Part shown: positions 1-7,678 of the stretch, piece by piece | Position numbering within the stretch: the stretch's first letter is position 1 | Layout: each line of letters begins with the position of its first letter | Position numbers and translations under genes: made by a program | The notes under the pieces: generated by a model | What the model was told of the DNA's origin: nothing | Databases searched by the model: none | Seen by the model: only the letters and a program-made list of their open reading frames with translations | Origin: Discostella pseudostelligera | Taxonomy: Eukaryota; Bacillariophyta; Thalassiosirophyceae; Thalassiosirales; Thalassiosiraceae | Reading direction: 5' to 3' | NCBI GenBank assembly: GCA_036940085.1 | Contig: JALLBK010000324.1 | Coordinates: forward strand, 1 to 16,884 | Length of the DNA: 16,884 nt

Positions 1-459
1 ACTGATAATTGGCTCGGATCCTCGGATGAACTTACTTGGTACGGTGTAATGCCAGGCCTGGGAGCCAACATTGATAAGATTGTGACCATCGAGCTTGCGG
101 GGAATAGATTGCATGGAACTATCCCTCCGGAAATCTTCGAATTCATACCAACGATAGAAAATTTGCACCTGTCTTCGAATGAACTGGCTGGACCCATCCC
201 AAAGGAAATCGGAATGTTACAAAAGATTAAAGTTGTCGAGTTGGCATACAATCAATTAACGTCAATTCCCTCGGAGATGGGTAATTTGCATACTATCGAA
301 AGTTTATTACTCGAAGGAAATGATTTTGGTGGCCAATTAATGCCGACCGAAATTTGTGCGCTGGTGAATTCTGGATCGTTGACAATGCTTCATGCAGATT
401 GTTTGGGTGACGATGCCTCTTTGAAATGCAGTTCGACGTGCTGCACAACCTGTTTCTAG
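1..459 (+). CDS. Leucine-rich repeat protein, C-terminal fragment (5' end outside window)
   Basis: The reading frame is open from base 1 to a TAG stop at 457-459, giving 152 residues; the start lies beyond the window edge. About four plant-type LRR units are visible, with the pattern LxxLxLxxNxLxGxIPxEI (for example 'IVTIELAGNRLHGTIPPEI' and 'NELAGPIPKEIG'). Just before them is a W..W.GV stretch. After the repeats comes a cysteine-rich tail (C-A, DCLG, CSSTCCTTCF) that probably caps the solenoid by disulphides, as in extracellular or lumenal LRR proteins. No kinase or transmembrane segment follows, so this is an LRR-only end. LRR proteins of this type are abundant in diatoms and usually serve in protein binding; the ligand cannot be told. 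The 271 bases after the stop, up to the next gene's 3' end, hold nothing recognisable. Confidence 0.85.
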   Translation, partial: TDNWLGSSDELTWYGVMPGLGANIDKIVTIELAGNRLHGTIPPEIFEFIPTIENLHLSSNELAGPIPKEIGMLQKIKVVELAYNQLTSIPSEMGNLHTIESLLLEGNDFGGQLMPTEICALVNSGSLTMLHADCLGDDASLKCSSTCCTTCF

Positions 460-730
460 AGAGAAGAAAATGAATACGAACTTATGGTATCAACTGTGGA
501 GTTGCCTATGATACACTGGTCATAATTCTAACTTCACACATAAACTAATTGTCTTTGTAGATTATGACTGTGAGCGCTAAGCTGGTTACTGTTGCATTTT
601 TTGACCGGTGAATACCTAGATAGTGTAGCAGTCTAACCCCTATCTATGACGACTCCAAAAATGGCGACAATGTTCAAATCGCGTCTTCTTCCCATTTATT
701 TCCCCGACGCCACTTCTATCAATATCATAA

Positions 731-1502
731 TTAACTATCACACTCTCGTCCATGATCCATTAGTTTAAGAATGTCATCAGTCGGTCCCACCTTAATGCCA
801 CCGAGGAAAAAACAATTTTCTGGCCAGCCGTAGGCTTTGGATTCATACCGTATCCCCTCCCCCGTGGCGAGTTTGGTTATCTGACGTAGGACATTGCGTT
901 TGTTTTGATAGGATAGTGTGTCGACATTTGTGAGATAATCCTGATAAAAATTTCGTACGGGATGAGAGATCGGTGGATGATAGAGGAGAGGAAATGACGC
1001 AGAATCAAGTGTTTATCATTAGAACATCTGATATGCATCACATATCATCGGAATCGACAGAGATTCTTACCTCAAATTTCCCTAAAAAGTCACCCTCAAT
1101 CTTCTTACATACAATGTTCTTCTCCTTTTCAGACAATGGAGAGCTCGTACTATCCATGGGAACAGTATACTTCAAGTTGTTGTTGGACGATGATGTTGCC
1201 TTCTTCTTGGCCGACAACTTGATTTTTTTTCGAATGGAGGTATTATCGTCCATCAGTGGTTCGTACTGCACAGGTTTGTGTGTCAGTCGCCGAGATGACC
1301 GAGATGGCGGAGACGGGGTGACCAACACGGACGAAGTTCTCTTTGGTCGGCCCGGAGTGGACGGTGGTTGCCGCCGACTTGAACTTGTCTTCATTGCTTG
1401 CCTGGCCTCGGCAAGGCCGAGGCTGACTAGACGTTCCTCATTTCGCTTGATTCGATCGATACGGAGTTGTTCGTAGGGTGATAGTTGATGCGTGGTCGTC
1501 AT
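731..1502 (-). CDS. Two-exon protein of unknown function with YEQLR-RNEERL-LGL N-terminal motif
   Basis: The ATG is at 1502. Exon 1 is 1502-1071 and exon 2 is 940-731 (TAA at 733-731). The intron, 1070-941 (130 bases), starts GTAAGA and ends TTTTTATCAG after a pyrimidine-rich run. Both exon edges are phase 0, and the joined frame gives 213 residues. Without splicing the frame would stop ten codons after the donor. The N-terminus has 'YEQLRIDRIKRNEERLVSLG', a helix similar to the one that opens WDR76/CMR1-like proteins, but no WD repeats follow. Next come a basic Ser/Pro region (GRPKR, SPPSRSSRRL, KPVQYEP) and a lysine-rich patch (IRKKIKLSAKKK) that suggest nuclear or DNA-associated residence. 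Exon 2 encodes a more ordered end (VLRQITKLATGEG, WPENCFFLGGIKVGPTDDILKLM). I do not recognise a named family. It is divergent from the next gene upstream. The splice model is strong; any function is inference. Confidence 0.75.
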
Positions 1503-1929
1503 GATGAAACGAGGTAGTTGATAATATGTTGAGTGTTGTTGTTAATTCGGATAATATGCTCATGATGCATTTTGCATCTCATTGGCATTTGGATAGGGGA
1601 TGTGGAGGCTCAACATTCACATAATGATGAACCACGTGTTTATTTTTGTCGTCGGCGGCAGCGGCTTCTCTCCCGCCATTTCTTGCGAGATCTTCTCGAT
1701 CTGCGATCTTACGTCTGGCCTTCGCTCGGTAAATTGTTTCAGCGGGAGCGGGAGATTTCAGCAATCAGCAGCTTACGTCGTACATACTTCATCGCCACAC
1801 TGCATTGGCCGCCGCCGCCGCCGCAGCCGCCCGGTATGAGTACAGCATCCAGTGACGGGCGCGACGTTACACCCAACAGTAGCGATAGCTTTTGCTTTTG
1901 GCCATCAAAAGCTTTGAAGAGAATAATAG
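1503..1929. promoter_or_regulatory. Divergent intergenic region, possibly holding a first exon
   Basis: These 427 bases lie between the start of the minus-strand two-exon gene and the sure part of the methyltransferase gene. Seen in them: a CACGTG palindrome at 1633-1638, a TCTCCCGCCAT element at 1669-1679, and a GCC/GCA triplet run near 1808-1830. Several short ORFs exist on both strands without recognisable domains. A promoter for both flanking genes must lie here, but no TATA-like element is convincing. Confidence 0.4.
1600..1833 (+). CDS. Possible first exon of the SpoU-like methyltransferase gene
   Basis: The main methyltransferase frame has no ATG before its conserved part: it opens after TAA-TAG at 1924-1929. 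An ATG at 1600 opens a frame in the same phase that runs to a good donor, GTATGAGT, at 1834. An acceptor ending AATAATAG at 1929 would give a 96-base, phase-0 intron and join the two in frame for a total of 629 residues. The encoded 78 residues are rich in Ser, Arg and hydrophobic residues and poor in acidic ones, as in organelle-targeting leaders. The acceptor has a weak pyrimidine tract, so this exon is a proposal only. Confidence 0.35.
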
Positions 1930-3585
1930 GAGAATGCCAAGACGCCGACTGGTGGCCATCAACAACACGCACATCAACATGTTGGCGATGGTGAAGGTGA
2001 TTTTGTTACCACCACTTTGACCAATCCTGGTATTATCGATCGGCTCGAGCAGGACATTACCGATTATTTATCAATATTCGGATTCAGCTTGCAAAGACAG
2101 GTAGACGAGCATGGAGAGCTGAACGAGTCTGGTTGGGGAAATAGCAATGTTAGTTGCAATGCGGTACTTGTAATACCGAGGCGTCTTGTTGGTGAGAATT
2201 GCGTTGCTACGTATAATGGGACAATCACTGCTAACTCAGCAGCAGTGTCATCGTCAATACCAGTGGCTGAACCAATTGGAACTCTCCACCTTCACATTCA
2301 TGATGCATCACTTCTTCCCACCGTGGGACCACTCCTACGAGCCTTCCTCCGCCTATCACCTCCACACATTCACCCTCTGCGATTACGTGCTGTAATACAT
2401 TGCCAATTTACACTGGATGCATTAGAAAAGATTAGCAAAATGTCTACAGAACAACGAGTGGATCACTTGAATCGACAGGAGGAACTGAGTGCAAGACGGA
2501 TGGCTCATCATGTGCATATGCTCGTGAGAAATTCCATGGGATCGGCATTGTGCTTGACGCTTGTTGTTGTCCTACCTTGGTATTGGAGACGAAAATCGAT
2601 GCACGAGGAAGAAGACGCGATGATCGAAGGCGTTAGGTCACCATGCAAAGTTCCTATCTCTGCCAATTCTGTGAAGGTGGCAATGAGGGAGAACCCAGAT
2701 ACATGTTATCCCGCTGTTCAATTGGTCGAACAATCCACAATGAATGACTTGACTGCAGGTCATTCATTCGACGATGACTGTAGCACTACTACGTTGTATT
2801 TGCATGTTCGGACGCGAATGTGCACTGTTCGGCATCAACCATTATTGTTCCGATGGATTTCTTCGTGGCAGAATCCTACGATGAATTTACAATGTCAATT
2901 GATGCATCCCAAACCGCAAAGAGTGGAAAGATTTCCGCTCATTGTGGCATGCGCCGAAAAAGTGGGTAATTTGCATCGTATTCTAATGCTCTTGCATGAC
3001 CACGACAAAAAGTATCTCAATACCAATGGAACCAGTGGACAAAATTTATTGTCTACTGAACTCGTTATCATTATGCCAACGACTGCAAAAGATCAGAATG
3101 ATAAAACCCGACGTAATTTCGAGGATGCCATTGATAACTTTCGTCAAGTTGTAATTGGCGAAGCTGAAGGGAGTCATCATGAATACAAGGGAAATTACAA
3201 GCGGCCAACGTTATTTTATGAAGAGAATTCTGCGAAAATGATATCTAAAATTGCCGTACAACGTCAAGCATTCTTTTCTACGGAGGCACAGCCACGAATT
3301 GTCGGAATCGATTTGCACCCAGATGCTCTCACTCTCAAAGGAGACTACGCAACCTCCACTCCGATCTCTCCAGCTCTTCAAACAATGACAGATGCAGACG
3401 CAATCCTCTTTGGATACGAAAGCACTGGTATCCCGAGTTATATTGCCGATGAATTAGTGAACAGTTGGGTGCAGATTCCGAGCCGATCGTCAATCAACGT
3501 GGTTGCGGCCATGTCTATTGTCTTTGATGCACTATCGTGGAGTGGATCAGACGGAAAAGCATTGCGTCCAACCACAACAACTTAA
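1930..3585 (+). CDS. SpoU/TrmH-family (SPOUT) RNA 2'-O-methyltransferase-like protein
   Basis: The C-terminus carries the SPOUT knot motifs. Motif 2 is 'ILFGYESTGIP' near 3403-3435, with the family's invariant Glu. Motif 3 is 'VQIPSRSSINVVAAMSIVFD' near 3469-3528, with the expected Asn. SpoU/TrmH enzymes, including the Trm3/TARBP1 group, use these to bind S-adenosylmethionine and methylate ribose 2'-OH in tRNA or rRNA. Motif 1 appears degenerate: 'LIVACAEKVGNLHRI' (about 2938-2982) replaces the usual NxGxxxR spacing. The stretch between motifs 1 and 2 is about 150 residues, longer than usual. The N-terminal 250 residues are unrecognised and include one hydrophobic run (SALCLTLVVVLPWYW). The frame is open from 1930 with no ATG until far inside the conserved part, so the true start is probably in an upstream exon. 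The TAA at 3583-3585 overlaps the stop of the convergent MBOAT gene. Substrate unknown. Confidence 0.75.
   Translation, partial: ENAKTPTGGHQQHAHQHVGDGEGDFVTTTLTNPGIIDRLEQDITDYLSIFGFSLQRQVDEHGELNESGWGNSNVSCNAVLVIPRRLVGENCVATYNGTITANSAAVSSSIPVAEPIGTLHLHIHDASLLPTVGPLLRAFLRLSPPHIHPLRLRAVIHCQFTLDALEKISKMSTEQRVDHLNRQEELSARRMAHHVHMLVRNSMGSALCLTLVVVLPWYWRRKSMHEEEDAMIEGVRSPCKVPISANSVKVAMRENPDTCYPAVQLVEQSTMNDLTAGHSFDDDCSTTTLYLHVRTRMCTVRHQPLLFRWISSWQNPTMNLQCQLMHPKPQRVERFPLIVACAEKVGNLHRILMLLHDHDKKYLNTNGTSGQNLLSTELVIIMPTTAKDQNDKTRRNFEDAIDNFRQVVIGEAEGSHHEYKGNYKRPTLFYEENSAKMISKIAVQRQAFFSTEAQPRIVGIDLHPDALTLKGDYATSTPISPALQTMTDADAILFGYESTGIPSYIADELVNSWVQIPSRSSINVVAAMSIVFDALSWSGSDGKALRPTTTT
3582..3585. other. 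Shared palindromic stop TTAA of two convergent genes
   Basis: On the plus strand bases 3583-3585 are the TAA of the SpoU-like gene. On the minus strand bases 3584-3582 are the TAA of the MBOAT gene. The two coding regions therefore overlap by four bases tail to tail, and each 3' UTR must run through the other gene's coding sequence. Confidence 0.8.
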
Positions 3586-5465
3586 TCTGAAACTCGAACG
3601 ATTAACGGAAATCCAATCTGTGCATCCGAAAAGAAGTCACTGCGGACATAATCATTCGTAAACCAATGTGCCATCGGTAAAGCTGTCGCCGCAACCATAA
3701 GACTGACAAGTTGCAATGGCAGATGCGCTCGACAGAGTTGGAAGACTGCAAATCCGCCAATGGCATACTCTATGCTGATTATTATTGCATTCCAAAGAAA
3801 GAACAACGTGTTTCGTCCGTAGCCGGGGAGGTAGCAGAGTGGCGAGCACGAGCCATCGTCATAGTCTGGATAGAATACAACTACGTTGATGAAAATGCCG
3901 GCAATTGTCAGTGAGAGTACAGCCGAAACGGGCGCATGCAATCACTGCTAGCAGGATGCTTACTTGATAATAACCACTCATGAAATAGACCACTGGCCAA
4001 AAATGTTGCCGAAGACGCAATAAGACGAGAGTACCTTGTTCGAAACGGCTTGTAGACACCTCTTTTTAGTATTCCATGTACTGTGAGGTTCCATCTACAT
4101 GATAATAGAGTGGGTGGGGTATTTCGATGTCCGATAAGTGAGTATGATGAGATTCGCATTCAAATTCTGATGGTCAAGAGTCACATTCATTCCGCACCTT
4201 CGTCCCCAGAAATCACTTGGACTCGAGCTTTCGAATATTGGATTCAACATCATTGGATTCTGTTGATAGCCAGCCAAGGATGTCAGGAAGTTTATTCCGT
4301 AACCGAAGGTTGTCAGATGAATCTGAAATAGGACTGCAATGTGAACGCGCGCGCGTGTTTGCATGGTATAATAGGAATGCATGTTGTGAGGAAAGTGACA
4401 CTACGAGAAGTGCATTGTTCTTTGTTCCGAGAGAAGTACTACTTACTGGCGACCAGAGCATTATTGATCAACTGTCTCCATGCAAATCCAGTCCCAAGTT
4501 TGATATCCCACAAGGCATGTCCCTCCACATTCGGATACGGTTGATAATTGTAGACTTGCATGAATGAGGAATATATTCCAAATATAACAATGTATTTCAT
4601 CCAATGAATCAAATAATACCCAACATCGGTCCATGTCGATTTCATAGCTCCTCTTCCATTGGTATGGAATTTAATTTCGACTGGGAAGGCGGTGTATATG
4701 ACAAGATTTGTAAATGTATCCCTCACATTGGGCGGGAGGAATCCAAACATAGCTGTACATATTATCGACAAGATAAGGATAGAAGGTAGAACATGAGTAG
4801 TATCCAAATATAATTTGCGCCATTCCAGATTCCAACCTAACCTATTCCCAACCCTGCCCTCCACCTTACTTACCTTCCGAACAACGAAAGAAGGACGTCA
4901 ACTGTGCCACACCAGCTAAAAACTTGATAATCTTATTCTTGATACCAAAATATCGCAAGTAGTAGTAGGGCGATACTGCACATAATGGCATGACAATTCC
5001 AAATCCCCCTAGGTAGGGTGATACAATCGGTGGCCTCTTCGTCTTCTTATCATTGCCTTGCTTATGGGGAAGAATAATGTATCGATATATAATGCACGAT
5101 GCTACCGAGCTGAATATTGCTCCCATGATCAATGTCTGGGAAAAGCAAAAGTGGTCGTCGGGGAGAGGGCGAATGTGAGCCGTTCATATGACGGTGGGTG
5201 TGTGACAAACAAGGAAGATTGATTGTCACATCTCGTTAACCTTTCACAAACTTACCGAAACCAGAGCAATCCAGAATTCAATACGCGGTAAAAGCAATCC
5301 AAATCTCATGTCTTCCTCCTCTTCCTCTCCTTCTTTCAGAATGTGCAACATTGCGACAATGGAGCGCGGCATGACGAAGGTGACACATGGCACCCGGTCG
5401 TCAGATTCGAGGATAGATGAGAAGAGGAGATTTTCTCCGATCCATTTACCGATTAAAGGCATCAT
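3582..5465 (-). CDS. MBOAT acyltransferase, wax synthase / sterol acyltransferase-like, six exons
   Basis: Exons are 5465-5256, 5135-4874, 4752-4447, 4333-4198, 4094-3964 and 3880-3582. Introns are 120, 121, 113, 103 and 83 bases, all GT-AG, mostly GTAAGT or GTAAGC donors. The joined length is 1344 bases, exactly 447 codons plus stop, and every junction keeps phase. The protein is strongly hydrophobic with many membrane helices. Family marks appear in order: FFRCSEAMFGFLP (rebuilt across the exon 2/3 junction), NP-IFESSSPSDFWGRRWN (the last RW across junction 4/5), LKRGVYKPFR, and SGLFHEWLL with the putative catalytic His near residue 343. These match the plant wax synthase / sterol O-acyltransferase branch (MBOAT_2), which esterifies fatty acyl-CoA to an alcohol or sterol at the ER. 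The acceptor alcohol is unknown. The start is taken at tandem ATGs (5465, 5462); an upstream frame is separated by one TAG. Confidence 0.85.
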
Positions 5466-5974
5466 GGAGTGGAACGAAGCGTGGTACTATGAGCGGCGAA
5501 TTGGAGTCAATGAGACGGCCGGGAGAATCAATACTAAGTACCACTGGCCCTGGGCTGACACATTGATATCATGGTCGGCGTCGGCGTCGATGGTGATGTG
5601 TGATGTGTGATTGTTGTTTGTTGTTCGAGGCCTACCATACGATATTAGTTTTTCGCTCCAAATTCGCTCTTTGAGTTCGAGTGGTGCGATGGTGATATTA
5701 TTTAGCACGAGCAGCTAGCGGGATAATGATGTAATGGCGGGAGACCATGGACCATATAATTCCTCTGTACAATGTGATTTAATTTTAAATTTGAATTTCG
5801 AATCAAAAAAAATCCCGCCCTATTCCCACGGGCGATTTCGTATGTGAATAGTACTGTTCCTCGCGTTAGGTGTCACACAAAAATGGCGCGCCGGTTGTGT
5901 GTAGAGTGACAACAGCGCGATCTTTGCGAAGATATGGCGGGAAGACACAAGCAAAGAGAAGCACAACAGAAGTG
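5466..5974. promoter_or_regulatory. Divergent promoter region between MBOAT and NDUFAF5 genes
   Basis: These 509 bases separate two outward-facing starts. An AT-rich block lies at about 5765-5812. Three E2F-like GGCGGGA/TCCCGCC elements are visible: ATGGCGGGAGA at 5734-5744, TCCCGCCC at 5813-5820 and ATGGCGGGAAG at 5934-5944. On the minus strand a 73-codon frame (5708-5487) is in phase with the MBOAT start but separated by a TAG. On the plus strand two short upstream ORFs precede NDUFAF5 (from 5883 and 5934). Confidence 0.45.
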
Positions 5975-5975
5975 A
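5934..5975 (+). CDS. Upstream ORF overlapping the NDUFAF5 start codon
   Basis: An ATG at 5934 opens a 13-codon frame (MAGRHKQREAQQK) whose TGA at 5973-5975 shares its last base with the NDUFAF5 ATG at 5975 (TGATG). Such overlaps can allow termination-reinitiation coupling. Whether the transcript includes this ATG is unknown. Confidence 0.3.
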   Translation: MAGRHKQREAQQK

Positions 5976-7498
5976 TGTTGATGTTGACCATGATGGTGTC
6001 CTTCCGCCAATCCGCCACCGTAGCCCGGCGGCAGCGGCAAGCAAACCTTTTACTCAGATTCGGCTATGCCTCCTTAACAAGTGAAGCTACCACTTGCGCT
6101 GGTGGTGGTGTCATCAATCCATTTGATTCCGAATCGCGGTCGAGATCCAAGAGCACACTCAGTATCGGCGGCGGTGGTACCATCAACCACCATCTATTGG
6201 AACAACCATGTCTGTCTACAAGTGGTTGTATCCGCAACGATCGTCGTTGGCAATGGCAACGACACTTCAGTAGCAGCAGCATCAAATATAAACAACATAG
6301 TAGCACCACTTCCGAAGAGACGGCACCATTCGATCGTCATCAAAAAAATAAACAACGAACACGTGCTGCCGAGAAATGTCGACAATATTACAATCATTAC
6401 CTACAGTCCACTGCTGCAACTAGTAGCTCCAGCACCAATGCAAAGAAACCAATTGTACCCTACGATTATTTTCACAAGGAGGTAGCCACTCGACTAGTCG
6501 AACGATTGGATGACATTAATGTCCGTAATGAAGGTTTTCCACTGGCATTGGAGATTGGTGCATCTGCCAATTTTGTTTATGATGCCATTGTGGAGGGATG
6601 TGATGATGATGATTTATTGAAGCTTGATAATGACAATGATGAAGATGAGGATGTCATGTTTGTAGGTGGACGAGGGGGGATACGAAAGTTAGTGCAGATG
6701 GACTCATGTTCGGCTATGCTCCACCGAGACGATGTATTTGCTCATCATGAGAGTAGGAGCAGTGTTGGCGATACCAACAGCAGCAATTATACCACTATTT
6801 GTGAAACGTACAAATTAGTCAGCGACTTTGATGGAGGCAGTGGCAGTGGTGGTAGCAATAACTCTCCTCTCCCATTTCCGGATGCCACCTTTGATTTAGT
6901 CATTAGCTCCATGGCCTTCCACTGGGTGAACAATCTACCTAAATTGTTATCGGAAATTGAACGTGTTCTCAAACCCGACGGATGTCTTCTATTTGCATTG
7001 CCGGGGGGAAACACATTGCCAGAACTACGTTCCTCACTTGTCCTATCCGAATTGGAACGTACCGGTGGCGTCTCGACACATGTTGGTCCATATGTCGACT
7101 TGTCCAACATTGGTAGTCTGTTAGCTGGAACTGGATTTCGTTTACCAACTATTGATATTGACGATATTCAGATTGGGTATCCGAATGCTATGGTATTGAT
7201 GGAACATCTCGGTAGGATGGGAGAGGGAAATGCCTGCACGAATAGGAAGGAGAGGGTAGGTGTGGGAACATTCCTAGGAGCAGCGTGTTTGTATCGGGAG
7301 TTGTATCCGATGAAGGACGAAGAGGAAGTAGGAGGCGGAGGCGCTAGTGAAGAAGAGGGTATTGTTGCTTCGGCGCAAGTAATCTACGGCATTGCGTGGA
7401 AGGAGCATGAATCTCAGCAAAAGCCGGAAGCGAGAGGGAGTGCCACTCACAAATTGACGAATATTTCAATAACGAAAACAACTGCAAACAGCGAATAG
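5975..7498 (+). CDS. NDUFAF5: NDUFAF5, mitochondrial complex I assembly factor (methyltransferase-fold hydroxylase)
   Basis: The 507-residue protein matches NDUFAF5 through its second half: DYFHKEVATRLVERLDDI, PFPDATFDLVISSMAFHWVN, LPKLLSEIERVLKPDG, LPGGNTLPELRSSLVLSELE, GVSTHVGPYVD, YPNAMVLMEHLGRMGE, ACLYRELYP and, near the end, IYGIAWKEHESQ-KPEARGSAT. In animals this methyltransferase-fold protein hydroxylates an arginine of NDUFS7 during early complex I assembly in the mitochondrial matrix. The start is the first in-frame ATG after a TAG at 5867-5869; it is followed by an Arg/Ser/Ala-rich leader (SFRQSATVARRQRQ) that fits mitochondrial import. The protein is longer than the human one because of a low-complexity N-terminal region and an acidic insert (CDDDDLLKLDNDNDEDED) after the nucleotide-binding start. 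The glycine loop reads EIGASAN rather than the usual GxGxG. No introns are needed. Identity is firm; the exact start is less so. Confidence 0.92.
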   Translation: MLMLTMMVSFRQSATVARRQRQANLLLRFGYASLTSEATTCAGGGVINPFDSESRSRSKSTLSIGGGGTINHHLLEQPCLSTSGCIRNDRRWQWQRHFSSSSIKYKQHSSTTSEETAPFDRHQKNKQRTRAAEKCRQYYNHYLQSTAATSSSSTNAKKPIVPYDYFHKEVATRLVERLDDINVRNEGFPLALEIGASANFVYDAIVEGCDDDDLLKLDNDNDEDEDVMFVGGRGGIRKLVQMDSCSAMLHRDDVFAHHESRSSVGDTNSSNYTTICETYKLVSDFDGGSGSGGSNNSPLPFPDATFDLVISSMAFHWVNNLPKLLSEIERVLKPDGCLLFALPGGNTLPELRSSLVLSELERTGGVSTHVGPYVDLSNIGSLLAGTGFRLPTIDIDDIQIGYPNAMVLMEHLGRMGEGNACTNRKERVGVGTFLGAACLYRELYPMKDEEEVGGGGASEEEGIVASAQVIYGIAWKEHESQQKPEARGSATHKLTNISITKTTANSE

Positions 7499-7678
7499 AC
7501 TTCGAATGGAGGGTTATTTCGCAACCAACCAATCATGGCGGACAAATAAGAAATAAGATTTAATGACAAGTTATCCCCTTCGTGCGCCCTGTAACAGTTT
7601 CATCTATTGTTGCGAATGTATTATAAAGCGTATGAAAGTATGTGCAGACTCGGAACTTGCAAACACCAACTACAACTA

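Noticed and set aside
973..1476. Plus-strand 167-codon ORF
   Set aside because: It is antisense to exon 1 and the intron of the minus-strand two-exon gene and has no recognisable domain; the minus-strand frame has the splice signals and motif.
1739..1972. Minus-strand 77-codon ORF (and 1579-1764 beside it)
   Set aside because: The Gly run comes from a GCC triplet tract and no domain or splice partner supports it.
1572..1994. Plus-strand ORF of 140 codons upstream of the methyltransferase
   Set aside because: It needs a TTG start, is in a different frame from the conserved protein and ends with low-complexity Trp/Thr residues; no domain seen.
4323..4330. Alternative acceptor TATTTCAG for MBOAT exon 4
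   Set aside because: With the GTAAGT donor it puts the exon in the wrong frame; the ATTGCAG acceptor at 4334 keeps phase and gives VAILFQIHLTTFGYG.
3859..4461. Several minus-strand ORFs around the MBOAT introns
   Set aside because: They are read-throughs of exons into introns; the spliced model explains each piece in one frame.
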